Source: Actinomycetota bacterium
GTDB lineage: Bacteria > Actinomycetota > Aquicultoria > Aquicultorales > Aquicultoraceae
Direction: 5' to 3'
Assembly (NCBI GenBank): GCA_018333515.1
Contig: JAGXSZ010000025.1
Location: 1 to 41,769, forward strand
Length of the DNA stretch: 41,769 nucleotides
Position 1 is the stretch's first letter; the number at the start of each line of letters is the position of its first letter. The translations under genes and the position numbers were made by a program. The notes below the pieces were generated by a model. The model was given only the letters and a program-made list of their open reading frames with translations, had not been told where the DNA came from and did not search any database. Below are positions 7,567-15,030 of this stretch, in pieces.

Positions 7567-8664
7567 ATGCAAAAAACACAAGACCTTACCCAAGCACAAG
7601 TTGAACGTACTGAACGTGCACAATCTGCGATTCTCGCTGGCAAGTTCCAGGTCACCCGAACCAATCCCCACCAATGGACGGTCAAAAATGGCGACAAGCT
7701 ACCGTATGTAGTCTCATTGAGACCATCTCAAGGTGATTCTGAAGAGGTCAATTGGGCGTGTACCTGTATGGACTATCAGCAGCGGGGACCTCAGATTCTC
7801 TGCAAACACATTGAAGGTGTCCGCCTTTTAGAAGCGGCGCAACCACAAATTCACATAATTCAAGAAAAGGAGAGTCACATGAATGAAACCATCCCTTCAA
7901 ATGATGGGAACCTGAGCGACCGGCTGAGCCGCATCCTCTGGGAACTTCGCCAGCCATTGGACATGTCTCGCGTCAAACGCCGCCAAGCGCCAGGTATGGG
8001 ATCCGTCCCATATCTGGAAGGATACGACGTTATTGATCGAGCCAACAGTATCTTCGGATTTACCTGGTCATTTGACTTGATTGGTGACCCGGTCATCGTG
8101 CGTTGGCAAAAAAAGGTGCTGATCTGGAATCAACAGGAAAAACGCAAGGTTCCTGCCCTGGATGCCAATGGGAATGTTCAGACCGAGGAAGTCGGTTTAG
8201 TGTATATCACTGGCAAAGTATCTGTCGATCTGGACGGAAAAACATACAGTCACGCCGATCTTGGTCGTTGTGTCTTCACTGGTGATACACCCGAAGCTCT
8301 TGATATGGCCTTGGCAGGTTCAGCCACAGACTGTCTGAAGCGCTGCTTCCGCCAGTTGGGTGAACAGTTCGGCAATCTGCTGTATGACAAGGAAATTGCT
8401 CAGAACGCAGGCCTTGATCAAAACCGATCCAATGGCACCTCATCTACGGCAATTCCAACTTCGAAAGCAAATTCAATGCCTCCCACCACCTCTATCGTAC
8501 GCAAGTATGGGGATAGTGTCTCCGTGAATGGTAATGTCTCTGAACAGGAGGCATTTGACCAATTCAAAGAGAAAACCGGGAGAGTTCCTGCTTCAAAGGA
8601 TGAATTGCGTAATTGGCTAGCCAGTCAACGCGCCACACCGACGCCTGCATCCGTTGCAGCGTAA
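7567..8664 (+). CDS. SWIM zinc finger - Rad52/22 fusion, strand-annealing protein
   Basis: A 365-aa protein. Residues 59-82 form a SWIM-type zinc site (C65, C67, C79, H81). Residues about 114-275 match Rad52/Rad22-type annealing proteins: LEGYDVIDRANSIFGFTW, then YSHADLGRCVFTG and ALAGSATDCLKRCFRQLG. The tail is Ser/Thr-rich. Rad52-family proteins anneal complementary ssDNA and are common in phages and conjugative elements, next to SSB as here. AAGGAGGA precedes ATG 7567. There is also a strong internal ribosome site (AAAAGGAGA) before an in-frame ATG at 7879 (M105), which would yield a Rad52-only product. The ssb gene begins 32 bases downstream. Confidence 0.75.
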   Translation: MQKTQDLTQAQVERTERAQSAILAGKFQVTRTNPHQWTVKNGDKLPYVVSLRPSQGDSEEVNWACTCMDYQQRGPQILCKHIEGVRLLEAAQPQIHIIQEKESHMNETIPSNDGNLSDRLSRILWELRQPLDMSRVKRRQAPGMGSVPYLEGYDVIDRANSIFGFTWSFDLIGDPVIVRWQKKVLIWNQQEKRKVPALDANGNVQTEEVGLVYITGKVSVDLDGKTYSHADLGRCVFTGDTPEALDMALAGSATDCLKRCFRQLGEQFGNLLYDKEIAQNAGLDQNRSNGTSSTAIPTSKANSMPPTTSIVRKYGDSVSVNGNVSEQEAFDQFKEKTGRVPASKDELRNWLASQRATPTPASVAA

Positions 8665-8696
8665 AAATCACATACCAAAGAGAAAGGAAAAACACC

Positions 8697-9116
8697 ATGT
8701 ACCAAACGATTATCCTCATCGGTAATTTGGGAAAAGATCCCGAAATGCGCTTTACCCCTGGCGGACAACCGGTGACTACCTTATCGGTAGCCACAAATCG
8801 CCGTTACAACGGTCAGAATGGACAGCCAGTCAAAGAAACAACCTGGTTCCGTGTCACTGTGTGGGGAAAACAAGCAGAGTCCTGCAATGAATTCCTACAC
8901 AAAGGAAGCAAGGTGTTAGTGGAAGGGCGTCTAACCCCCGATCCTGAAACTGGTGGGCCACATATCTGGGAAAACAATGGAAAAGTTGGCGCTTCATTCG
9001 AAGTAACCGCCTCAACCGTACGTTTTCTTTCTGGACGTGAAGACCAGGAGGAAGCAGAACCCGCAGTAAATACTCAGGTCCCGCCAAATGTAGACCCAAG
9101 CGAAATTCCATTCTAG
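8697..9116 (+). CDS. ssb: Single-stranded DNA-binding protein
   Basis: A 139-aa canonical SSB: MYQTIILIGNLGKDPEMRFT, TLSVATNR, TTWFRVTVWGKQAE and LVEGRLTPD cover the OB fold, and the C-terminus DPSEIPF is the acidic tip that recruits partner enzymes. ATG 8697 is used; AGAAAGGAAA precedes it, and the longer open frame from 8613 overlaps the Rad52 gene. It coats ssDNA in replication and repair and probably works with the Rad52-like annealer just upstream. A perfect hairpin follows the stop. Confidence 0.93.
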   Translation: MYQTIILIGNLGKDPEMRFTPGGQPVTTLSVATNRRYNGQNGQPVKETTWFRVTVWGKQAESCNEFLHKGSKVLVEGRLTPDPETGGPHIWENNGKVGASFEVTASTVRFLSGREDQEEAEPAVNTQVPPNVDPSEIPF

Positions 9117-9148
9117 CCAGAGTCAGAACGCACCGGTGAATCACAACG

Positions 9149-9176
9149 AAGGACATGCCATTCAGGGCATGTCCTT
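9149..9176 (+). terminator. Hairpin after ssb
   Basis: AAGGACATGCC (9149-9159) pairs perfectly with 9166-9176 over a 6-base loop, followed by TCTCATTCC. It may be a weak intrinsic terminator or an intercistronic stabilising hairpin, since an AGGAGG and the next gene follow within 35 bases. Confidence 0.5.
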
Positions 9177-9210
9177 TCTCATTCCTATTGAAAGAATACA
9201 GGAGGAACAC

Positions 9211-9555
9211 ATGGTAAAAGCTGAAATCACAATCGGTACATGTTATGGAGATGCGATCATACCCGTTGAGGTAGTGGGAAAAGGCCCGAGACCTGGAACA
9301 GTATGGGTACGCGCGCTCAATGGACTGGAGCCATTTACCAAGAACAGCCACGGTGGCCCTTATCAGGACAGCACAACGGTGGTTCATATCCCTCACTTGA
9401 GGGATGTCCGTGTTGAGAATGATCCTGAAGTAGCACCAATCTGTGAAACGATTGCACCAGGAGAACTAGAAGTTCAAATCTCTCCGCAGGATCACTTGCT
9501 TCCAGCGGATTGGTTTCTGGAGAGTGCTTATGAAGACCAAACTTGCTCCGAGTAG
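9211..9555 (+). CDS. Hypothetical 114-aa element protein
   Basis: Not recognised. ATG 9211 is placed by CAGGAGGAACAC just upstream. The product (MVKAEITIGTCYGDAIIPVE) is acidic, with a run of short beta-strand-like segments, no membrane segment and no Cys pair motif. Its 3' end overlaps the next gene by 26 bases, so both are real and probably co-translated. Its place in the ssb-radC stretch suggests a DNA-metabolism or translation-linked accessory role, which cannot be shown. Confidence 0.5.
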   Translation: MVKAEITIGTCYGDAIIPVEVVGKGPRPGTVWVRALNGLEPFTKNSHGGPYQDSTTVVHIPHLRDVRVENDPEVAPICETIAPGELEVQISPQDHLLPADWFLESAYEDQTCSE

Positions 9556-10102
9556 AACCGCAGGTACGGTTAGAAGCAGTCAGGGGATCCCAAAAGCGCA
9601 TGACAGTGCAATGATCCGGGAAGACTTTACGGTGTTCACGCCATCCGTTTCCGTCCAGGGATATCAATACCTGGTTGATTTTGGTTCGGGTAGTGAACCT
9701 CGTTTTCACAGGGTCAATAAAAACAAGGAGTGCTCTTGTGGTGCAGCTTATTGCGAAGCGATTGATGCTGTTCGTTTTTATCTTCAAGCTGGTGGTGCAC
9801 GAGCGCCTGATCCAGAAGGGATGCCACCTTGTCCTATCTGTGGCAGCAAGACTTTCCGCGATCGAAATTGGGATGGCAAGTACACCAAGGAATTGGGGTG
9901 GCGCTGCACAAAAGGCGACCTGCGTCATTTCCTGGATGCAAAAGCTGAAAGGATAAAAAAGAACCTTGCAGAAAACCCCTGGCTCATACCTCCCGCACCT
10001 GGATACCCTGGTGTGCGGCGCGATGAATTGATGACCTGGGAAGAATGCGAAGCTATCAGCCGCAAGGTATTTCTTGAAACCGGATACGATCCGACCGCCT
10101 AA
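9530..10102 (+). CDS. Zinc-ribbon-like protein, unknown role
   Basis: A 190-aa protein. It carries CSCGAAYC followed 50 residues later by CPICGSKTF and WRC, giving one or two treble-clef or ribbon zinc sites. The first part (VQGYQYLVDFGSG, CSCGAAYC) recalls a degenerate SWIM-like module as in the Rad52 fusion upstream. The C-terminus is helical with many Trp, Pro and charged residues. ATG 9530 has GGAG at 9519-9522; the GTG at 9524 is too close to that site. It overlaps the preceding gene and is followed by a strong hairpin. A nucleic-acid-binding role is inferred from the zinc motifs only. Confidence 0.5.
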   Translation: MKTKLAPSRTAGTVRSSQGIPKAHDSAMIREDFTVFTPSVSVQGYQYLVDFGSGSEPRFHRVNKNKECSCGAAYCEAIDAVRFYLQAGGARAPDPEGMPPCPICGSKTFRDRNWDGKYTKELGWRCTKGDLRHFLDAKAERIKKNLAENPWLIPPAPGYPGVRRDELMTWEECEAISRKVFLETGYDPTA

Positions 10103-10118
10103 GGACATAACCCTATCG

Positions 10119-10156
10119 GAGGGGACACCACCCCTCCAGGGGTGGTCTGTCCCCTC
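10119..10156 (+). other. Long intercistronic hairpin before radC
   Basis: GAGGGGACA (10119-10127) and CCACCCCT (10128-10135) pair with AGGGGTGG (10138-10145) and TGTCCCCTC (10148-10156), leaving a 2-base loop and one 2-base bulge. It ends just before AACAGGAG of the next gene and has no T-run, so processing or translational control is likelier than termination. Confidence 0.6.
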
Positions 10157-10173
10157 AATAACAGGAGACAGAC

Positions 10174-10893
10174 ATGAACAACCTACAACCGTACCTTATA
10201 GAAAGTGCACACCCTCAAACTTACAACTTTCCCCGGCTCAAGCACCTGCCCGTTCGAGAGCAGCCGGCTTTCCGGGTAAGCAAGGATTCAGATGCATGCA
10301 GTCTGGCTGAATTGCTGGCAGTCATCATTGGTGGTTCAAATCAAATTGAGTCCGCTGAACAACTGCTGGCACAATTTGGCACGATCCAGAAAATTGCCCA
10401 GGCACATGTGAATGAGATTGCCAAAGTGCCGGGTATAAGCAACTTGACTGCACTGCGACTCAAAGCAGCTTTAGCACTTGGACGTAAGCTCCTTCAACCA
10501 GAAGATGAACGCCCAACAATTCATTCACCTGGAGATGCTGCTCAAATCTTGATGCCGATGCTGGCGCATCGTGAACAAGAATTCATGGTCGTGATGCCGC
10601 TTGACACACGCAACCGCATGTTGGATGTGATTGAGATATATCACGGCTCGCTTAATTCCTCGATGGTGCGGGTTGGCGAGTTATTCAAACCAGCACTGCA
10701 GCGGAACGCGGCGGCTATCCTGATCGCACATAACCATCCCAGCACAGATCCCACACCCAGTCCCGAAGATGTCAGCGTGACTCGTGCCATTGTCCAAGCC
10801 GGCAAACTTTTGGATGTGTCAGTCCTGGACCATTTGGTCATTGGATTATCACGATGGGTGTCCCTGAAGGAAAAAGGGTTGGGATTTTCATAA
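10174..10893 (+). CDS. radC: RadC-family JAB/MPN domain protein
   Basis: A 239-aa protein. A helix-hairpin-helix part (KVPGISNLTALRLKAALALG, about residues 84-103) is followed by the JAMM-type metal site: E135, then IAHNHPSTDPTPSPED with H186, H188 and D199. RadC-like proteins are frequent in mobile elements and phages. The biochemical role is unsettled, although the JAB fold is that of a metalloprotease or nuclease-like hydrolase. ACAGGAG precedes ATG 10174. It lies in the DNA-processing operon, 16 bases before the next gene. Confidence 0.85.
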   Translation: MNNLQPYLIESAHPQTYNFPRLKHLPVREQPAFRVSKDSDACSLAELLAVIIGGSNQIESAEQLLAQFGTIQKIAQAHVNEIAKVPGISNLTALRLKAALALGRKLLQPEDERPTIHSPGDAAQILMPMLAHREQEFMVVMPLDTRNRMLDVIEIYHGSLNSSMVRVGELFKPALQRNAAAILIAHNHPSTDPTPSPEDVSVTRAIVQAGKLLDVSVLDHLVIGLSRWVSLKEKGLGFS

Positions 10894-10909
10894 TCCACAG
10901 GAGATAAAA

Positions 10910-11344
10910 ATGGATCAACTACCTACACTACAACAACTTGAATACCTTGAATCTGGTTTCGAGGTGTCCAAAATTCTGGCGCATGCTGGGTTTTCAATGG
11001 AAAAGCCGGCGTTTTCAATCACATGGGGACAAATCGCTGAAGAAATTGCTCACACACTGGCCGATCATGGTTTACCTCCAGATCGATTTGAAGAAGACTT
11101 TTTAATCGACTTGGTGCAAGGAATCCAGAAAGTTCTTCAGAACGATGATGTACTTTTCTGGCGCAATTGCATTCGTGCCTATACCTCGGATCAACCCATT
11201 CTCAGAGCTTTGATGAACTCGCAGAACGAGGATGATGACGAAGGCTCCCTCACTGAGCAATACGAAAATGCAATTCGCTTAGGGGATGAAGAGGCATATT
11301 GGCCAGATGGTGGTGCATCAGCCGATTTATTCGACGAATTCTAG
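10910..11344 (+). CDS. Acidic hypothetical protein
   Basis: Not recognised. It is 144 aa, very acidic (NEDDDEGS near residue 105), largely helical, with no membrane segment. ACAGGAGATAAAA precedes ATG 10910, 16 bases after radC, so it is in the same operon. Such acidic small proteins in elements can be DNA mimics or partners of the clamp or SSB, but nothing in the sequence decides this. A perfect 12-bp hairpin separates it from dnaN. Confidence 0.5.
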   Translation: MDQLPTLQQLEYLESGFEVSKILAHAGFSMEKPAFSITWGQIAEEIAHTLADHGLPPDRFEEDFLIDLVQGIQKVLQNDDVLFWRNCIRAYTSDQPILRALMNSQNEDDDEGSLTEQYENAIRLGDEEAYWPDGGASADLFDEF

Positions 11345-11350
11345 ACAGAC

Positions 11351-11385
11351 TCAGACACGCAGCTTTTTAAAACCTGCGTGTCTGA
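11351..11385 (+). other. Perfect 12-bp hairpin before dnaN
   Basis: TCAGACACGCAG (11351-11362) pairs perfectly with 11374-11385, loop CTTTTTAAAAC. The downstream arm is followed by ATACTACAACAAGGAG and the dnaN start, so the hairpin sits directly above the ribosome site. No T-run follows the stem. Confidence 0.6.
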
Positions 11386-11407
11386 TACTACAACAAGGAG
11401 ATACAGA

Positions 11408-12544
11408 ATGACCTGCAAAGTGACTGTTCAAAAGAATACTTTTTCTGAAAGCCTGGTAATTGTTGGGCGAGCGGTAGGTTCTCACTCCCATCTACCGATC
11501 TTATCGAACATTTTGCTCAGTAAGGATGAGGATCAGCTTCGCCTTTCGGCTACCGACTTGACCGTGGGTGTCACGGTTTGGATGGATGCCAATTTGGATG
11601 GTGACCTGGGTTTGACCTTACCTGCCAAAACACTGACCGATGTGATCAATAGTCTAACAGATCCCGAGGTTGTTTTTTCAGTAAATGGGAAACCGGAAGT
11701 TTCACTGAAGTGCGGAACTTATAAAGGGATCGTCAAGGGAATTGATGCATCCGAGTTTCCAACCATCCCGGAGTACCCTATCACCAATGGGGTTTCAATG
11801 GACGCAAGTATGTTCAAAGATATGATCCAAAAGGTTGCGTTCGCTGCCTCCATGGATGATACCCGACCTGTTCTGACTGGAGTCTTGATGAGCATGGAAG
11901 GAAAGACCGTATCCATGGTCGGAACGGATGGATTCCGTCTCGCTATCTGTAAAGCGATCCTTCCAGAACCGTTCACCAAGAAGCAGTTAATCATACCGGC
12001 TGCCGCATTGAAAGAGGTGGTGCGAATCCTGAACGCGACAAAAACAGCCAGGATCACTTTTGTTTTACCTCCGAATGGTAGCCAGGTGGTGTTCCGTTGT
12101 GAAAATGTGCAGATGGTCTCACAATTGATCGATGGGAAATTCCCCGATTACCAGGCGATTCTACCCAAAGGTCACAAGACCAAAGCAGTCCTTGACGCGG
12201 GAGACCTGCTCAAAGCCTGCAAACAGGCCAGCATCATTGCTCGCGAAGGGAGCAATGTGGTGCGCTTTCATCTTCAACCCGGAGCTGATCAAACAGGGAG
12301 GGTCAAACTGTTGGCTGAATCCGATGAGACCGGCGCCAGTGAGATAGAGCTTGAAGCCACGGTTGAAGGACAGGAATTGGAGATCGCATTCAATGTGAAA
12401 TTCTTGCAAGATGGTTTGGAAGCCATTACTACCAAAAATGTGACCATTGAGGCGAATGCCCACAACACACCGGCGGTTCTCCATTCGACAGGAGATGAGG
12501 AGAATTTATACGTATTAATGCCCATGCATATCGATGGAAGGTAG
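11408..12544 (+). CDS. dnaN: DNA polymerase III beta sliding clamp
   Basis: A 378-aa protein, full length for the three-domain beta clamp: HLPILSNILL near the N-terminus, GTDGFRLA in domain 2, MVSQLIDGKFPDYQ, then EIAFNVKFLQDGLEAI and the C-terminal YVLMPMHIDGR, close to the family's usual MP(M/V)R ending. The clamp encircles DNA and tethers polymerases. ATG 11408 is set by CAAGGAGATACAG; the longer frame from 11378 runs through the hairpin. A clamp gene away from dnaA and among SSB, Rad52 and RadC is an element copy, probably used for the element's own replication. A terminator follows. Confidence 0.92.
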   Translation: MTCKVTVQKNTFSESLVIVGRAVGSHSHLPILSNILLSKDEDQLRLSATDLTVGVTVWMDANLDGDLGLTLPAKTLTDVINSLTDPEVVFSVNGKPEVSLKCGTYKGIVKGIDASEFPTIPEYPITNGVSMDASMFKDMIQKVAFAASMDDTRPVLTGVLMSMEGKTVSMVGTDGFRLAICKAILPEPFTKKQLIIPAAALKEVVRILNATKTARITFVLPPNGSQVVFRCENVQMVSQLIDGKFPDYQAILPKGHKTKAVLDAGDLLKACKQASIIAREGSNVVRFHLQPGADQTGRVKLLAESDETGASEIELEATVEGQELEIAFNVKFLQDGLEAITTKNVTIEANAHNTPAVLHSTGDEENLYVLMPMHIDGR

Positions 12545-12549
12545 ATAAT

Positions 12550-12576
12550 CACGGGGAAGCATTGGGCTTCCCCGTG
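12550..12576. terminator. Bidirectional terminator between convergent genes
   Basis: CACGGGGAAGC (12550-12560) pairs perfectly with GCTTCCCCGTG (12566-12576), 5-base loop, lying between dnaN (plus) and the nuclease gene (minus). The T-run on the plus side is short (CCTTTCC). Confidence 0.7.
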
Positions 12577-12606
12577 AACCTTTCCAATGAAACTACAGAT
12601 TCTTGG

Positions 12607-13629
12607 TTAGAAATAATAGAGCTCTTGATACCAGCGTACCCATTCAGATAAAGCTGGCTCATTTATCTCTTTAGCGCGGTTTATCAATTTTTCCGATGAA
12701 AACGCAAAGAACCGGTCGTTGTAACCAATCAATTTTTGAAATTCATCAATGGATGGCCGTAAGGAATCATTTCGAGGATGATATACCACCGAAAAATACA
12801 CTTTCTTGTAGGGCCACTTGGGTGAAGGCGATATTTCAAGGCTTGTGGCAAGCAGTTGATTCCGCCACAACTGATTCATGCCACCTTTGAATGGGCATTC
12901 GTCATATTCTCTAATACGGTCGGCAGTAAACGGTGAAGTATCTTGCACCGTAATCTCCCAATAACGAAATTTACATTTGCTGTGGTAATAACAAAGATTT
13001 TTATTATCCAGGATTGCGGATGCTGGTGCGCAGGCATGAGAGGGAGTACGGCCAAGGCTTTTAAAGCCTCCGCAAGTTGTAAACTCCACTTCCGTCAGTT
13101 TATGTTCAATCATCCATAGGTTGAGATTGCCCAGATTGTCATAGTATGCAATGGCAATATCTGCGTCGGTTCCGCTCACATTTGTATGGTCATTAAGCAC
13201 ATTGTCAGGTTCATCCCAAAACTCAATCCGAAATCCTCGGTCTAGATGATCCGTCGCAATTGACTTGAGGTCTGTTTTTACAGCACGTAGAACCTTGGCA
13301 GCGATCAGCGGATCCTCGAGGAGAGGCAAGAACAAATTTGCGCATGCAGCCTGAGAACTCGCCATATGTCCAAGAAACTTATGGGATTTGAAGGGGAATC
13401 GTTGTTGATGATCCAGGAAACGTTCTTTTATTGGGCGATACAGCGGATAACCCTGTGATTTCAATTCATCCGGTAGCAACGCATCATAAGGAGAGTTCTT
13501 GAAAAATCCCGATTCTTGAGTCAGATGAGCCCATTTCCAATTTATCAAGTGAACGTACATTTGTAACTGAAAATCGGTAAGTTCATTGGGTAGCCGATAT
13601 TTATTTCTATCGATTTCATAAATTTTCAT
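12607..13629 (-). CDS. PD-(D/E)XK nuclease-like protein (PGN_0703-like)
   Basis: A 340-aa protein, alone on the minus strand inside the plus-strand module, so likely cargo. The nuclease core is GTDADIAIAYYD (D155/D157), then LWMIEHKLTE with E175 and K177: the D...ExK layout. A segment HMASSQAACANLFLPLL (about 88-104) before the core resembles the SSQ-x-x-x-N-x-F signature I associate with PGN_0703-type putative restriction endonucleases. Several Cys and His residues (C186, C200, YYHSKC, DECPF) may bind metal. It has no adjacent methyltransferase. It ends at the shared terminator. Either a defence nuclease or an element nuclease; the fold call is fairly firm, the role is not. Confidence 0.55.
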   Translation of the reverse strand: MKIYEIDRNKYRLPNELTDFQLQMYVHLINWKWAHLTQESGFFKNSPYDALLPDELKSQGYPLYRPIKERFLDHQQRFPFKSHKFLGHMASSQAACANLFLPLLEDPLIAAKVLRAVKTDLKSIATDHLDRGFRIEFWDEPDNVLNDHTNVSGTDADIAIAYYDNLGNLNLWMIEHKLTEVEFTTCGGFKSLGRTPSHACAPASAILDNKNLCYYHSKCKFRYWEITVQDTSPFTADRIREYDECPFKGGMNQLWRNQLLATSLEISPSPKWPYKKVYFSVVYHPRNDSLRPSIDEFQKLIGYNDRFFAFSSEKLINRAKEINEPALSEWVRWYQELYYF

Positions 13630-13852
13630 AATATAGTCCGGCTTTCGTTTTTGTGGCGAATATAAAAAAGACCTTCTTCATTTTACTTGCGAATGGACAG
13701 GGCATGAAACCTGGTTGCTGAAACAATATTCAAGTTTCAGGCACCTGGTTTGATGTTCTGTTATGCAGTGCATGCAGAAACGCAAGAACGTTGGCTATTT
13801 TTACAATTCAACGTTGGTTATTCAATCCATATCTAATCCAAAGGAGGATCAC

Positions 13853-14920
13853 ATGAATGTATACGAAGACAAATACCTGCGCGAAAAAGTGAACCGCATT
13901 ATTGCCAGGCAGAAGGAGGGCAAGATCATCATTGCTGCTTATAAGGATGGCAGTGGTTTACCTGCGAGAGAAGACCTTGGTCAGGAACTGACACGGGCAG
14001 CTTACCCATACGATTATGCAGTTGGTAAAGCCGGTTTCCTTAAGTACGATTCGGAACTCGGAGCTTACCTGTTTACCGCAAAATCAGGCGAGAAACTACC
14101 TCAAGTATTAGCTAACTACCGAGTTCTATCTTTAGGTGAAGCAATCCTCGATGTAAAGGACAGGAGTATCCGTATTCAATGCGGCGAAACCAGCGTTACC
14201 TTTACCGGAGCACAACCCTGGAAAGGTCTGTACGAAGTTCTGAGAGAGGTCAACGAAGAACTGGCTCGAGTCAATTCTGGGATTGTTGTTTGGAAGATTG
14301 TTCCGAAGGAAAGCGGGGATTCCAAATCGGGTGATCGTCTATTTCCTGAAGCGGTACCAAAGCTTCGGAACGGGCAAGCAATGGCACATGCCGCCGGCTA
14401 TGCCTATGACACCGATCACAACCTGGCGTATATTGGCCTTGTAGGTTACAAGACCAGCCTGGAGTCACTACGAGTGACCCTTATGTGCGGGAAATCCCTA
14501 CAAATGACTCAGGACGGCCTAAGCGATGTGTCCCTGATTCCCACTGATAAGTATGAACAAGCCTGGCAAGCCATGCCTGAATACACCAGTCATCATGTCG
14601 GGTTTGTATCTCGGCTTGCGCTTCCTGGAAAATGGGAACCAGAAGACCTCAGTGCATATCTGCTTATTTTTCGAGGAACACCTGATCCAGGAAAGGAATT
14701 GATACAGCTTTTCGTTGAACGAATCAAAGAAGCTCTGGAGGTGCCGATCCTGGATGAATGGTCAGTAGCCCTTTGGAAACAAGCTCGCAGTCGTAAGTTG
14801 GTTCAAGATCTGACCACAGGTGGCGATTGTATCCTTGGTGCCAGAATTGACCTGCAAGCTGACTGGAAAGACCTGTTATCTGAGTTATTAGCTCAGGAGG
14901 AAATCTCACTGACCATCTGA
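13853..14920 (+). CDS. Hypothetical element protein, 355 aa
   Basis: Not recognised. ATG 13853 is placed by AAAGGAGGATCAC; the open frame upstream to 13763 is non-coding leader, which contains the hairpin CTGAAAC/GTTTCAG at 13718-13740. The protein is soluble, mixed alpha/beta and without Cys motifs. Its two halves look alike in style (YGFLKYDSELGAYLF-type and YIGLVGYKTS segments) but I cannot prove duplication. It is followed after 110 bases, including small hairpins around CCCCTCAAGGGG (14972-14983), by the helicase fusion, and probably serves the same DNA-processing step. Confidence 0.45.
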   Translation: MNVYEDKYLREKVNRIIARQKEGKIIIAAYKDGSGLPAREDLGQELTRAAYPYDYAVGKAGFLKYDSELGAYLFTAKSGEKLPQVLANYRVLSLGEAILDVKDRSIRIQCGETSVTFTGAQPWKGLYEVLREVNEELARVNSGIVVWKIVPKESGDSKSGDRLFPEAVPKLRNGQAMAHAAGYAYDTDHNLAYIGLVGYKTSLESLRVTLMCGKSLQMTQDGLSDVSLIPTDKYEQAWQAMPEYTSHHVGFVSRLALPGKWEPEDLSAYLLIFRGTPDPGKELIQLFVERIKEALEVPILDEWSVALWKQARSRKLVQDLTTGGDCILGARIDLQADWKDLLSELLAQEEISLTI

Positions 14921-15030
14921 GAGAACAAGTAAAACTACTCGCAACATCACCCTGGAGGGGGCGCTTTTCATCCCCTCAAGGGGTTGGACGCGTCTCCTGC
15001 GGGGATTTTATTATCGCAAAGGAGTGAACA

